Both the position numbers and the translations under genes were made by a program. From the NCBI RefSeq assembly GCF_039542385.1, contig NZ_BAABIA010000003.1, forward strand, positions 434,001-498,000: a stretch of DNA of 64,000 bases. The letters run 5' to 3'. Positions 1-9,186 of the stretch are shown piece by piece. Positions within the stretch are counted from its first letter, which is position 1, and every line of letters begins with the position of its first letter. This stretch comes from Prosthecobacter algae (GTDB taxonomy: Bacteria; Verrucomicrobiota; Verrucomicrobiia; Verrucomicrobiales; Verrucomicrobiaceae). Under the pieces are notes generated by a model. The model saw only the letters and a list, made by a program, of their open reading frames with translations, was not told where the DNA came from and made no database searches.

Positions 1-657
1 GGTTGGCTCAATAGCCAGCACACCTTCAGCTTCGCGGACTACTATGATCCTGCCCACATGGGCTTTCGCAGCCTGCGGGTGATCAATCAGGACCGAGTCG
101 CCCCTGGCGGCGGTTTCCCCACCCACCCACACCGGGACATGGAAATCTTCAGCTACGTGCTGGAAGGCACCCTGGCCCACAAGGACAGCCTGGGGAACGG
201 ACGTGAACTGAAACCCGGCCAAGTGCAGCTCATGAGTGCAGGCAAAGGTGTGCTGCACAGTGAGTTTAACCCCTCCAAGTCCGAGACAGCCCACTTCCTG
301 CAGATCTGGATTCAGCCTGAGGCGCGAGCCCTGGTGCCCAGCTACACCGAGTGGCACCCCGATCCCGCCAAGGAGAAGGAGCCCAAGGTCCTCGTCATCT
401 CCCACGATGGCCGCGAAGACTCTGCCACCATCCATCAGGACGCCGATGTCTATCGATTGCGCCTGGGTGCCAGCGACAGCGTGGCCCATGAAGTGAAGGC
501 CGGGCGCGGCGTCTGGTTCCAGCTCATCAAAGGTGAAGCCACCATCAATGGCCAAGCCCTGAAACCTGGCGATGCGCTGAGCACCGAGGATGCGGGCACG
601 CTGACGATCACTTCGGCGGGTGCCGAGACGGAAGCGCTGCTCTTTGACCTGGGCTGA
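1..657 (+). CDS. Pirin family protein (5' end outside window)
   Basis: The reading frame is open from the first base and encodes pirin-type sequence before the first internal ATG (58), for example HTFSFADYYDP, so the gene starts upstream of the window. Pirins are bicupin proteins. The N-terminal cupin here keeps the metal-binding pattern (PTHPHRDME, then HSEFN with a conserved Glu/His), and a second, weaker cupin follows from about residue 130 of the visible part. Known pirins are cytoplasmic; some act as quercetin dioxygenases or transcription cofactors, and the role here is unknown. It converges on lpxB across a terminator hairpin. Family assignment is secure, substrate is not. Confidence 0.93.
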   Translation, partial: GWLNSQHTFSFADYYDPAHMGFRSLRVINQDRVAPGGGFPTHPHRDMEIFSYVLEGTLAHKDSLGNGRELKPGQVQLMSAGKGVLHSEFNPSKSETAHFLQIWIQPEARALVPSYTEWHPDPAKEKEPKVLVISHDGREDSATIHQDADVYRLRLGASDSVAHEVKAGRGVWFQLIKGEATINGQALKPGDALSTEDAGTLTITSAGAETEALLFDLG

Positions 658-673
658 TTGCCACCTAACCAAA

Positions 674-712
674 AACCCTGTGTTCTCCCCAAGGGCACAG
701 GGTTCTTTGTTT
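674..712. terminator. Bidirectional intrinsic terminator between pirin and lpxB
   Basis: A perfect 9-bp stem (AACCCTGTG at 674-682, CACAGGGTT at 696-704) is flanked by an A run on the left and a T-rich tract on the right. It can therefore end transcription from both converging genes. It lies 16 bp after the pirin stop and 13 bp from the lpxB stop. Confidence 0.8.
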
Positions 713-725
713 TCAGCAGCGTGAA

Positions 726-1847
726 TTACAAAACGGCCATTACCGTCTCTGCCGCACGGCGATAGGCCCCGCCCTGCCCCAGGGTGGCCACCACTTCAGC
801 CAGATCTTCCTGGAGATTCCGGCGCGTGACCTCATTCGTCAGCAGTTCCACCATTTCAGCCGCCAGCGTATCTGAAGTTAAGCCGCCCTGGACAAGTTCC
901 TTCACCACATCCCGCTGAGCCAGCACATTGATGATGCCGATGTTCTTGATGCGCACCACGGTCTTGGCCACCGCATACGTTAGGCCATTGACCTGATACA
1001 CCAAAGCGTACGGCAGACCGAAACAAGCCGCCTCCAACGTCGCCGTGCCACTGGCCACAGCGCCCACCTGGGCACGTTGCATGAGGTCATACACCGTGCC
1101 CACTTCGATCCAGCGCTTGGCTTCAGGAAAAGCCGCAGCATCTGCCATCTCGCGCATCAGGCCCGCTAGATTTTCATTGGCAGCGGACACAGCAAAACGG
1201 ACGTTTGGCTGCACCATGCGGATGGCTTGAGAGGCCTGTAGCATAATGGGGAAGAGACGCTTCACCTCATTCTTCCGGCTACCCGGGAACCAGCCCACCA
1301 GGCCGGGCTCGCGCTCCCAGTTGCGGCGCAGGGTTTCCACCCGGTCTACCATGGGGTGCCCGCTGAATTCGGTGGGCAAGCCGCTCTTTTCATAAAACTC
1401 CTTCTCGAAGGGAAAGATGCAGATCATGAGGTCCAGCACCTTCGCCATCGTCTTCACGCGACCCTTTTTCCAGGCCCAGACCTGAGGGCTGATGTAATAG
1501 ATAATCTTGCCCGTGTAACCTTGCGCACGCAGCTCCTTGGCCACGCGCAGGTTAAAGCCCGGATAATCCACCAGCACCACGGCATCAGGGCGCTGCTGCA
1601 TCACGGCGGCCACAGTGGCATTGAAGCGCTTCTTGAAGTAGCCGTACATTTTCAGCACTTCCCACAGGCCCACCACGCCGGCCGTTTCCACCCAGTCATC
1701 AATACCCTTCCCCGCCGCCTCGACCATTCGGGGCCCGCCGAGACCGCTGATCTTCAGCGCGGGATCCAGGGCGAGGAGTTCCTTGATCAAGCCCGATCCA
1801 TGCGTGTCTCCGCTGACTTCACCGGCGATGATGTAGAGGTGGGGCAT
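726..1847 (-). CDS. lpxB: Lipid-A-disaccharide synthase
   Basis: LpxB (GT19) joins UDP-2,3-diacylglucosamine and lipid X to form the lipid A disaccharide at the inner face of the cytoplasmic membrane. The 373-residue length is close to the E. coli enzyme. Visible family motifs are GEVSGD near the N-terminus, SPQVWAWKKGR, SGHPMVD, FPGSRKNE (nucleotide-sugar side) and SGTATLEAA. Presence of lpxB implies an LPS-bearing outer membrane. It lies 76 bp downstream of a Gfo/Idh/MocA oxidoreductase on the same strand, probably co-transcribed, and it ends at the shared terminator at 674-712. Confidence 0.96.
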   Translation of the reverse strand: MPHLYIIAGEVSGDTHGSGLIKELLALDPALKISGLGGPRMVEAAGKGIDDWVETAGVVGLWEVLKMYGYFKKRFNATVAAVMQQRPDAVVLVDYPGFNLRVAKELRAQGYTGKIIYYISPQVWAWKKGRVKTMAKVLDLMICIFPFEKEFYEKSGLPTEFSGHPMVDRVETLRRNWEREPGLVGWFPGSRKNEVKRLFPIMLQASQAIRMVQPNVRFAVSAANENLAGLMREMADAAAFPEAKRWIEVGTVYDLMQRAQVGAVASGTATLEAACFGLPYALVYQVNGLTYAVAKTVVRIKNIGIINVLAQRDVVKELVQGGLTSDTLAAEMVELLTNEVTRRNLQEDLAEVVATLGQGGAYRRAAETVMAVL

Positions 1848-1923
1848 GGGTTGCTGTCGCTGATCCGTTATATGCAGGGGTTTGCCGTGGATTTTAAAAC
1901 CACAACAGACTTCAGTTCATCCT

Positions 1924-2883
1924 TCAGCCCGCCAAAGCTGCGTTCTTTTCAATCTGATCCGTGATCTCCAGCGCGATGCGCACGGCTTCGGCACCTTCCT
2001 GGCCAGTCACCACCGGGCGTTTGCCATGGCGGGAGCATTCCACAAAGGCGGCGATTTCCAGCTTCAGGGGCTCGTCCTTCTCCACTTCCACGGCTTCGCG
2101 GACGATCTGCATGCCGTCTTTGCGGTAGATCCAACCGCTCTGTTCCTGGTAATCGAGCGAGAGGTAGCTGTCCTGCTGGAAGACGCGGATTTTGCGCATC
2201 TTCTCGGGGCTGATGCGACTGGCAGTGATGTTGGCGATGCAGCCGTTGGCAAACTTGAGGCGTGCATTGGCGATGTCCTCGCGCTTGGTCAGCACGGGGA
2301 TGCCCACGGCATCAATCTGAATGAGGGGGGACTTTACGAGATGGAGAACGATCTCGATGTCGTGGATCATCACATCCAACACCACACCGATGTCCATGCT
2401 GCGATTCGGGAACGGCGAAAGGCGATGCACCTCGATGAAACGCGGCTGGTCCATGCGCTCTTCGAGCTGGCGGAGCACGGGGTTAAACCGCTCAATGTGC
2501 CCCACCTGGAGAATCACATTTTTCGCCTGGGCCAGCTCAATCATGGCCTGGGCCTCGGCATAGGATTCGCTGATGGGCTTTTCCACCATCACATGCACGC
2601 CCTTTTCCATCAGGGGTTCGGCCACACGACGGTGGTAGATCGTCGGCACGGCCACCGTGGCGGCATCCACCCGGCTGGCAAAATCTCCCAAGTCACTGGC
2701 TGCCAGGGTATTGTATTGGGCGGCAAAGTCGGCCGCGCGTGCCGGGTCGGCATCATAGACGGCGGCAAAGACGACGCCCCCTTCGCTGCGGGCGGCGATT
2801 TCCGCCATGATGCGGGCATGATTTTTACCGATGGCACCCACACCGGCGACACCGATGCGGAAAGGTTGGGCTGCTGATTCCAT
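1924..2883 (-). CDS. Gfo/Idh/MocA family oxidoreductase, lpxB-linked (possibly GnnA-like)
   Basis: An NAD(P)-dependent sugar-type dehydrogenase of 319 residues. A Rossmann fold is shown by GVAGVGAIG at residues 11-19, the family EKP motif is at 101-103, and the C-terminal half is an alpha/beta GFO domain (GHIERFNP, VLDVMIHDIEI). The position directly upstream of lpxB recalls GnnA, the UDP-GlcNAc 3-dehydrogenase that with GnnB makes the 3-amino sugar for lipid A in Acidithiobacillus and Leptospira. No GnnB-type aminotransferase is present beside it, so the GnnA reading is an inference from position. Start is ATG at 2883, divergent from the HAD gene. Confidence 0.85.
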   Translation of the reverse strand: MESAAQPFRIGVAGVGAIGKNHARIMAEIAARSEGGVVFAAVYDADPARAADFAAQYNTLAASDLGDFASRVDAATVAVPTIYHRRVAEPLMEKGVHVMVEKPISESYAEAQAMIELAQAKNVILQVGHIERFNPVLRQLEERMDQPRFIEVHRLSPFPNRSMDIGVVLDVMIHDIEIVLHLVKSPLIQIDAVGIPVLTKREDIANARLKFANGCIANITASRISPEKMRKIRVFQQDSYLSLDYQEQSGWIYRKDGMQIVREAVEVEKDEPLKLEIAAFVECSRHGKRPVVTGQEGAEAVRIALEITDQIEKNAALAG

Positions 2884-3027
2884 GAAGCCTCAGCGTTAAT
2901 GAGGACGAAGCCGGGAGGCAAGAGGAAAGGAGGCAGCCAAACGACCTTGGTCGCCCAAAATCTGGCCCCGGCTCATTACCTCCGTCCCGGCCTTGCATCG
3001 CTAGCCGATCCCCGCCATAAAGCCGCC

Positions 3028-3681
3028 ATGCCCGGCCCCGTCCTCCTTTCCGATATTGGCAACGTCCTGACCTTCTTTGACTTCAGCGTCGCCGCCCAGC
3101 GCGTGTCAGAGCGCTGCCCCTTCCCGCCCGAGGCCCTTTCAGAGAGGCTGGACGACATCAAAGGCCCTTTTGAAAATGGCGACATGGACGATAATACCTT
3201 TGTCCGCGCCGCCATCCAGGCCCTGCAATTTGAAGGCACCCCTGCGGATTTTGAGGCCATCTGGTGCGATATTTTCACCGAGAACGAGGCCATGAAACGC
3301 ACCCTGGCTCCCCTGGCAGGGAAGGTGCCCATGAAGCTCCTTTCCAATACCAGCGGCCTGCACAAGGACTACCTCCTGCGCACCTATGATATCTTCCGCC
3401 CCTTCAGCGGCGGTGTTTATTCGTACTCCGCCAAGTGCAGCAAACCCGGCGAGGAGATCTTCCAAGTGACCATCCGGGAACTGGGGCTCGACCCCGCCCA
3501 GACCTTCTACATTGACGATCTGGAGGCCAACATCACCACCGCCCGGCGGCTCGGTTTTCAAACCCACCTCTACCACCCCAGCGCACATGCCCTCCTAGAG
3601 GCAGAGTTGAATGCATGGGCGGCCCAGCACGGCCTAGCCGCGGGACACCCCCCTGTTGACGCGAGAATCTCCCTGCCCTAG
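3028..3681 (+). CDS. HAD-superfamily hydrolase (YihX-like phosphatase)
   Basis: A 217-residue HAD phosphatase. The catalytic motifs are in order: motif I SDIGNV (nucleophile Asp, residue 9), motif II LLSNT, the motif III Lys in the SAKCSKPG stretch, and motif IV YIDDLEANI. The DxGN form of motif I, where the second Asp of the usual DxD is Gly, is shared with E. coli YihX, a glucose-1-phosphate phosphatase, and the spacing also fits that subfamily. The ATG at 3028 is preferred because homology begins there; the frame is open further upstream from 2899 but encodes basic low-complexity sequence. Substrate is not determined. Confidence 0.85.
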   Translation: MPGPVLLSDIGNVLTFFDFSVAAQRVSERCPFPPEALSERLDDIKGPFENGDMDDNTFVRAAIQALQFEGTPADFEAIWCDIFTENEAMKRTLAPLAGKVPMKLLSNTSGLHKDYLLRTYDIFRPFSGGVYSYSAKCSKPGEEIFQVTIRELGLDPAQTFYIDDLEANITTARRLGFQTHLYHPSAHALLEAELNAWAAQHGLAAGHPPVDARISLP

Positions 3682-3748
3682 CTGTACCTCTGGCACGTGA
3701 CATGCGTATCAGTATGCAGAGGCCGATCAGCCAGGAATCCCTACCCCT

Positions 3749-4231
3749 ATGAAATGTGACGTTTGCGACAGTGAAGCCACCGTGTTTCTGACCCAGATCA
3801 TCAATGGGCAGATGACCACGGTGAATCTCTGCGATGCCTGCTCCAAGGCCAAGGGCGTCACGGACGAGACCGGGTTTGGTCTGGCGGAGGCCTTCCTCAG
3901 CCAACCCCAGCCCGCCATCAGTGCGGAGACGGCTTGCCCGGCCTGCGGGTTCACTGCGGCGCAATTGAAAAAAATCGGTCGCATGGGCTGCCCGGAATGT
4001 TACGGCACCTTTCGTGAAGGCCTGGATGGGCTGCTGAAGTCCATGCACAAAGGCACCCGCCATGTGGGCAAGGTGCCGCACCAGATCGTGACCCAAAACG
4101 CCCTCGTGGGTAACCTGGGCCACTTGCGGGAGGAACTGGCCAGTGCCGTACGCGACGAGCGCTATGAAGACGCTGCCCGCCTGAAATCTGAAATTGACCT
4201 TCTCCAGGCCAAGCTGCCCAGTCATGCCTGA
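3749..4231 (+). CDS. mcsA: McsA-like zinc-binding UVR-domain activator of McsB
   Basis: A 160-residue protein with paired CxxC motifs at residues 3/6, 28/31, 63/66 and 81/84, giving two zinc sites, followed by a UVR (UvrB/UvrC-type) helical motif at about 120-155. This is the architecture of McsA, the activator and adaptor of the arginine kinase McsB in Bacillus. It is followed 66 bp later by mcsB and then clpC, the order known from Firmicutes, but without a ctsR repressor gene upstream, where a HAD phosphatase sits instead. Likely role: stimulating McsB and delivering it to ClpC during heat or oxidative stress. Confidence 0.9.
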   Translation: MKCDVCDSEATVFLTQIINGQMTTVNLCDACSKAKGVTDETGFGLAEAFLSQPQPAISAETACPACGFTAAQLKKIGRMGCPECYGTFREGLDGLLKSMHKGTRHVGKVPHQIVTQNALVGNLGHLREELASAVRDERYEDAARLKSEIDLLQAKLPSHA

Positions 4232-4297
4232 CGCTTCATCGTTGTGCATCTGATCGAACAAAGCGCAACGTTATCCATCTAAAGAATCATCCCCCCG

Positions 4298-5419
4298 ATG
4301 CGATTCACCACCCTCATCAAACACCCCGCTGACTGGATGAAAGGCAGCGGGCCGCATTCAGACGTGGTCATGACCTCCCGGGTGAGACTCGCACGCAACC
4401 TGCGGGGCTTCAGCTTTCCCGGCTACTCCGCCGAACGGCAGCGCGTGGAGTTGCTTGAACTGGCCCGTCCTTGTGTCGAGTCCCTACCTGAAATGACCGA
4501 TGGCTACAGCGAGGAATACACCGGGCTGACCAAAATCCGCAAACAGGTGCTGGTGGAACGCCATTTGGTGAGCCGTGAGCACGCCGCCCGCGCCGCTGGC
4601 TGTGCCGTCGTTGTGGACCGCAAGCAGAGCCTCTCCATCATGATCAATGAGGAGGATCACTTCCGCATTCAGGGCATCCGCGCCGGGCTGAATCTGCGCA
4701 GCGCCTACGCCCTGGTGGACAAGGCCGATACAGCCCTGGAATCCATGCTTCCTTACGCCTACGACGACCGTCTGGGCTACCTCACCGCCTGCCCCACCAA
4801 CCTGGGTACAGGCATGCGGGCCTCCGTGATGCTGCACTTGCCAGCGCTCGTGCTCTCAGACCAGATCAACCCCGTCATCAAGGCTGTGGGCAAGATCGGC
4901 CTGGCCGTGCGCGGCCTTTATGGCGAAGGTACCGAGGCTTTGGGCAATCTTTTCCAGATCTCCAACCAGCACACACTGGGGGAAAAGGAGGGGGAAATCA
5001 TCGCCCAGATCGAAAAAGTCATCGAGCGAGTCGTCAGTTCCGAAATGAATGCTCGCCAGAAGCTGCTGGAGGACAACCCCACCATGCTGCATGACCAAGT
5101 GGGCCGCGCCTTCGCCATTCTACGCTACGCCCACATTTTGACCTCAAAAGAGGCCCTGAACCTGCTTTCCCTCCTGCGCCTGGGAGCAGATATGGATCTG
5201 ATCCCCAACTGCGACCGGAGTCTGCTCGACATGCTTCTGCTCGAAATCCAACCCGCCCACCTCCAGCTCAGTGCTGAGCGCGAACTCTCGCCCGAAGAGA
5301 GGGACGCCCGCCGCGCGGAAATTACCCGGGCGCGGTTGCAAATGCTGACCGGCCCTTCTAACGTTTCTACAAGCAACTCAACCTCAGAGGAAAAACCCTC
5401 TGGTTCCAATGATGAATAA
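4298..5419 (+). CDS. mcsB: Protein-arginine kinase McsB
   Basis: An ATP:guanido phosphotransferase of 373 residues that phosphorylates arginines on misfolded proteins, tagging them for ClpC-ClpP. Seen in the sequence: SSRVRLARN-type N-terminal motif (SRVRLARN), NEEDHFR in the catalytic domain, the active-site Cys 165 in CPTNLGTGMRAS, and an RDxxRA motif (RDARRA, residues 335-340) that in Bacillus/Geobacillus McsB forms the allosteric phospho-arginine pocket. The stop codon lies 8 bp inside clpC, so the two genes are translationally linked. The C-terminal tail of about 20 residues is Ser/Thr-rich. Confidence 0.95.
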   Translation: MRFTTLIKHPADWMKGSGPHSDVVMTSRVRLARNLRGFSFPGYSAERQRVELLELARPCVESLPEMTDGYSEEYTGLTKIRKQVLVERHLVSREHAARAAGCAVVVDRKQSLSIMINEEDHFRIQGIRAGLNLRSAYALVDKADTALESMLPYAYDDRLGYLTACPTNLGTGMRASVMLHLPALVLSDQINPVIKAVGKIGLAVRGLYGEGTEALGNLFQISNQHTLGEKEGEIIAQIEKVIERVVSSEMNARQKLLEDNPTMLHDQVGRAFAILRYAHILTSKEALNLLSLLRLGADMDLIPNCDRSLLDMLLLEIQPAHLQLSAERELSPEERDARRAEITRARLQMLTGPSNVSTSNSTSEEKPSGSNDE

Positions 5420-7937
5420 CTTTACTCCACGCGCCCAACAGGTCCTGGCCCTTGCCCGCAAGGAAGCCGACCGATTCAACCACAACTACGTTGGTACCGA
5501 GCACCTTCTGCTGGGCTTGATCAAGCTCGGCCAAGGGGTGGCGGTCAACGTTCTCACCAAACTGGGTCTCGACCTGGAAACCGTGCGCCTCCAGGTGGAG
5601 CAGCAGGTCGGCTCCGGTCCAGAAACCAAGATGGTGGGCAACATCCCCTACACCCCAAGGGTGAAAAAAGTCCTGGCACTGGCCAGCAAGGAAGCGAAAG
5701 CTCTGAACCACAGCTATGTGGGCACCGAGCACATCTTGCTGGGCCTGCTGCGCGAAGGTGAAGGCGTGGCCGCCCAGGTGCTGCGCAACCTGGACATCAA
5801 TCTCGACAAAGCCCGCAACGAGATCCTCAAGGAACTGGACCCTAACTTCTCCGGCAGCAACGAAGAGGAAGAAGAGGACTCCGAGCCTGTGGCTCCCAGT
5901 GGCAACACTGAGGACGACAAGAAGAAGAAAAAGAACGAGAAGACCCCTGCCCTGCGCGCCTTTGGCCGTGACCTGACGGAAACCGCCCAGAAAGGCGAGA
6001 TGGACCCCGTCATCGGACGCACGGAAGAGATCGCTCGCGTCATCCAGATCCTTTGCCGCCGTACCAAGAACAATCCGGTCCTCATCGGTGAAGCCGGTGT
6101 GGGCAAGACCGCCATTGTCGAAGGGCTGGCCCAGGAAATTGCCGCTGGTAATGTCCCTGAAATCCTGCGCGACAAAAAAGTGATCACCCTCGACCTCGCC
6201 CTCATGGTCGCAGGCACGAAGTATCGCGGTCAGTTTGAGGAGCGCATCAAGGCCGTGATGGACGAGATCCGCCGCGCCAAGAACGTCATCCTTTTCATTG
6301 ATGAGATGCACACCATCGTCGGTGCCGGCTCTGCCGAAGGCACGATGGATGCCAGCAACATCATCAAGCCCGCCCTCAGCCGTGGCGAGCTCCAGGTCAT
6401 CGGTGCGACGACTCTGAACGAGTTCCGCAAATACATCGAAAAAGACTCCGCCCTGGAACGCCGCTTCCAGCAGGTGAAGGTGGAAGAGCCTTCCGTCGAA
6501 GACGCCATCCAGATCCTCATGGGCCTGAAGGGCAAGTATGAGATGCACCATAAGGCCAAGTATGCCAACGAAGCCATCACCTCCGCAGTGAAGCTGAGTT
6601 CCCGCTACCTGACCGCCCGCTTCCTGCCGGACAAGGCCATCGACATCATGGACGAAGCCGGTTCCAAGGCCCGCATCGCGGCCATGACCCGCCCGCCCGA
6701 GCTGAAAACCATCGAAGCTGAGATCGAAACGATCCGCATCGAGAAGGAAACGGCCATCAAGGACCAGGACTTCGAGAAGGCCGCCCGCCTGCGCGACAGT
6801 GAGAAGAACACCAAGAAGCGTTACGACGACATCCTGGAATCCTGGCGCCAGAACAACAGCGAACGCATCGTGGATGTGTCCGAAGACGACATCATGTCCG
6901 TGGTTTCCAAATGGACTGGTGTGCCGCTCCAGCGCATGGAAACAGCCGAAGCCCAGAAACTGCTCAAGATGGAGCAGGAACTGAAGGGCAAGGTCATCGG
7001 CCAGGACGAAGCCGTCATCGCCATCAGCAAGGCGCTGCGCCGTTCCCGCGCGGACCTCAAGGATCCACGTCGCCCAATTGGTTCCTTCCTCTTCCTGGGC
7101 CCCACAGGCGTGGGCAAAACCTTCCTGGCCAAGAACCTCGCCGAATTCATGTTCGGCAGTTCTGATGCGCTGATCCAGCTCGACATGTCCGAGTACATGG
7201 AGAAGCACACCGCCAGTCGCCTCATCGGCGCACCTCCTGGATATGTCGGGTATGAAGAAGGTGGCCAGCTTTCCGAAGCCGTGCGCCGCCGCCCCTACAG
7301 TGTGGTGCTGTTCGACGAGATCGAAAAAGCTCACCCGGATGTCATGAACCTCCTTCTCCAGATCCTGGAAGAAGGTCAGGTGACCGACAACTTCGGCCGC
7401 AAGATCGATTTCCGGAACACCATCGTCATCCTGACCTCCAACGTCGGCGCTGAGACCATTAAAAAGCAGTCCAGCCTGGGCTTTGCAGCCATGGCGCAGG
7501 GCGAGGCCGACAATGCCAGCATCAAGGGCAAGCTGTCCGAGATGGCCAAGAAATTCTTCAAGCCCGAATTCCTCAACCGTCTGGATGACCTCATCGTCTT
7601 CCGCATGCTTGAGAAGGCCGAGCTGGCGAAGATCGTGGACCTCGAAATCAACAAGGTGGTCAACCGTCTGAAGAGCAGGAACATCCACATCACGCTGGAC
7701 GAAAGCGCCGTCGAATTCCTGATGAAGGAAGGCTACGATCCGCAGTATGGGGCGCGCCCCATGCGCCGGGCCGTGGAGAAACACATCGAAGATCCTCTGG
7801 CCGAGCACGTCCTGGGTGGCACCGTCCACGAAGGCGATACGGTCAAGGTCAGCTTCGATGCCGAAAACAAGCGCCTCAAGTTCGCTGCCGAGTCCCCCGT
7901 TCGCGAGGAACCTGCCGTGGCCGAAACCAACGCATAA
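5409..7937 (+). CDS. clpC: ATP-dependent Clp protease ATP-binding subunit ClpC
   Basis: A class I Clp/Hsp100 unfoldase of 842 residues that feeds substrates into ClpP. Domains in order: a duplicated Clp_N region (about 1-145, repeats marked by [10 protein letters not shown] and [10 protein letters not shown]), an acidic/lysine linker, AAA1 with Walker A GEAGVGKT (227-234), a middle domain containing a UVR-type segment ([11 protein letters not shown]), AAA2 with Walker A GPTGVGKT (564-571), and the C-terminal D2-small domain. Start is ATG at 5409, overlapping the end of mcsB by 11 bp; a second ATG at 5412 is equally possible. A strong terminator follows. Confidence 0.97.
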   Translation: MMNNFTPRAQQVLALARKEADRFNHNYVGTEHLLLGLIKLGQGVAVNVLTKLGLDLETVRLQVEQQVGSGPETKMVGNIPYTPRVKKVLALASKEAKALNHSYVGTEHILLGLLREGEGVAAQVLRNLDINLDKARNEILKELDPNFSGSNEEEEEDSEPVAPSGNTEDDKKKKKNEKTPALRAFGRDLTETAQKGEMDPVIGRTEEIARVIQILCRRTKNNPVLIGEAGVGKTAIVEGLAQEIAAGNVPEILRDKKVITLDLALMVAGTKYRGQFEERIKAVMDEIRRAKNVILFIDEMHTIVGAGSAEGTMDASNIIKPALSRGELQVIGATTLNEFRKYIEKDSALERRFQQVKVEEPSVEDAIQILMGLKGKYEMHHKAKYANEAITSAVKLSSRYLTARFLPDKAIDIMDEAGSKARIAAMTRPPELKTIEAEIETIRIEKETAIKDQDFEKAARLRDSEKNTKKRYDDILESWRQNNSERIVDVSEDDIMSVVSKWTGVPLQRMETAEAQKLLKMEQELKGKVIGQDEAVIAISKALRRSRADLKDPRRPIGSFLFLGPTGVGKTFLAKNLAEFMFGSSDALIQLDMSEYMEKHTASRLIGAPPGYVGYEEGGQLSEAVRRRPYSVVLFDEIEKAHPDVMNLLLQILEEGQVTDNFGRKIDFRNTIVILTSNVGAETIKKQSSLGFAAMAQGEADNASIKGKLSEMAKKFFKPEFLNRLDDLIVFRMLEKAELAKIVDLEINKVVNRLKSRNIHITLDESAVEFLMKEGYDPQYGARPMRRAVEKHIEDPLAEHVLGGTVHEGDTVKVSFDAENKRLKFAAESPVREEPAVAETNA

Positions 7938-7966
7938 GTTCACCGATTCCAAACCTTCAAACTCAA

Positions 7967-7996
7967 AGGCGGGCCTGCCAAGGCCCGCCTTTTTTA
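7967..7996 (+). terminator. Intrinsic terminator of the mcsA-mcsB-clpC operon
   Basis: A 9-bp GC-rich stem (AGGCGGGCC at 7967-7975, GGCCCGCCT at 7982-7990) with a 6-nt loop runs directly into a T tract, 30 bp after the clpC stop. Confidence 0.9.
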
Positions 7997-8081
7997 CATC
8001 ATGGGCTTGAGACAGGATTTCTTTGCTCAGGTGTTTTAATATCCAGCGCGCCAAAATCTTCACCCAAATGACAAAAACCCG

Positions 8082-8110
8082 TTGCATCCCCTCCCAGCCT
8101 TTGCCACTAT
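8082..8110 (+). promoter_or_regulatory. Putative sigma-70 promoter of tRNA-Phe
   Basis: A -35-like TTGCAT (8082-8087) and a -10-like CACTAT (8105-8110) are separated by exactly 17 bp and lie 25 bp before the tRNA 5' end. Match is partial, so this is a prediction. Confidence 0.45.
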
Positions 8111-8135
8111 CGCGGCCCGCCAAATCAGCGGGAAT

Positions 8136-8208
8136 GGCTCAGTAGCTCAGTCGGTAGAGCAGGGGATTGAAAATCCCCGTGTCGGCGGTTCGATTCCGTC
8201 CTGAGCCA
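8136..8208 (+). tRNA. tRNA-Phe (GAA)
   Basis: A full cloverleaf can be folded: acceptor GGCTCAG/CTGAGCC, D arm GCTC...GAGC, anticodon stem GGGGA/TCCCC with loop TTGAAAA (anticodon GAA at 8169-8171), and a T arm with TTCGATT. The anticodon arm is identical to that of E. coli tRNA-Phe. The discriminator is A and the 3' CCA is not fully encoded (CCT follows). Confidence 0.96.
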
Positions 8209-8376
8209 CCTCCTTACTCTAAGGAAGTGGCAAACAAATCCTCCAGGATTGTCCGCGTAGAGACGACGGAACTGATTTTTGGATCTCAAAATCTGCTGTG
8301 ACTGGACAGCCTCGTTTCTCTCCACTGGGTGGCGCATGATCAAAGCGGTGTGACGGACCCGTATGACTCCCGCCTT

Positions 8377-9090
8377 ATGACTTTCCGCACCCGACTCCTC
8401 CTTCCTTTCTTTGGCCTTCTTGCCGGACTGAACCTCAATTCGCCACCCTCCCTGAAAGCTCAAGAGAGCAAAGTTGGCAGCAGCTATACCAAGGTCCTAT
8501 TCCTGGGCAACAGCATCACCAAGCATGGTCCCAAGGCCGATATCGATTGGACAGGCAACTGGGGCATGGCCGCTACCTCGGAGGCCAATGACTATGTACA
8601 CCAGGTTATGTCAGGACTGACGGCCAGACAGAGAACCGCTCCCGCCATGCTGGTGAAAAACATCGCCGACTTCGAGAGAGCCCACGTCGGTTACGATCTG
8701 GACGGCAAACTCGCGGAAGCCTTCGCCTTCAAGGCCGACCTCATCATCCTCGCCATCGGCGAAAACGTGCCGGCGCTGAAGACCGATGAAGCCAAGGCGG
8801 CCTTCAAAGCAGAGACCATGAAGCTGCTGCAAAAGCTCCAAGGTGAACACAAGCCCACGATTCTCGTTCGCAGTTGCTTCTGGGCGAATACGATAAAGGA
8901 CCAGATCCTCCAGGAATGCTGTGAGGCGGTGGGCGGCATCTTTGTCAACATCAGCACCCTCGGCAAGGAAGAGGCCAACTACGGTCGGGCCGAGCGCCCC
9001 TACAAACACTCTGGCGTGGCAAACCACCCTGGGGACAAAGGCATGAAGGCCATCGCCGAGGCAATCCTGGCCGCGCTGCCTAAATCTTGA
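8377..9090 (+). CDS. Secreted SGNH/GDSL-type hydrolase
   Basis: A 237-residue protein with an N-terminal signal peptide (MTFRTRLLLPFFGLLAGL then an Ala-containing cleavage region), so the ATG at 8377 is chosen over an in-frame ATG at 8329. SGNH blocks are visible: FLGNSIT (nucleophile Ser), a Gly in the VHQVMSG region, IGEN (oxyanion Asn) and the C-terminal His in NHPGDKG. The usual DxxH Asp is replaced (VANH), so the acid member of the triad is not evident. Such proteins include carbohydrate esterases and acyl hydrolases; the substrate is unknown. It lies alone between tRNA-Phe and the ECF operon. Confidence 0.8.
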   Translation: MTFRTRLLLPFFGLLAGLNLNSPPSLKAQESKVGSSYTKVLFLGNSITKHGPKADIDWTGNWGMAATSEANDYVHQVMSGLTARQRTAPAMLVKNIADFERAHVGYDLDGKLAEAFAFKADLIILAIGENVPALKTDEAKAAFKAETMKLLQKLQGEHKPTILVRSCFWANTIKDQILQECCEAVGGIFVNISTLGKEEANYGRAERPYKHSGVANHPGDKGMKAIAEAILAALPKS

Positions 9091-9186
9091 GGTTTTACCC
9101 GAGATCTCTCTGGGGAGAGCAGCCCCGACAGATATTTTTTCAAATAGGTGTCCAATTCGTGTTCAACCCTGACCTTCCACTGTTGC

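Noticed and set aside
5367-8123. A 918-codon open frame on the minus strand opposite clpC
   Set aside because: It mirrors clpC codon by codon, its product is a His/Asp-rich low-similarity sequence, and it spans the clpC terminator. It is an artefact of GC-rich codon use.
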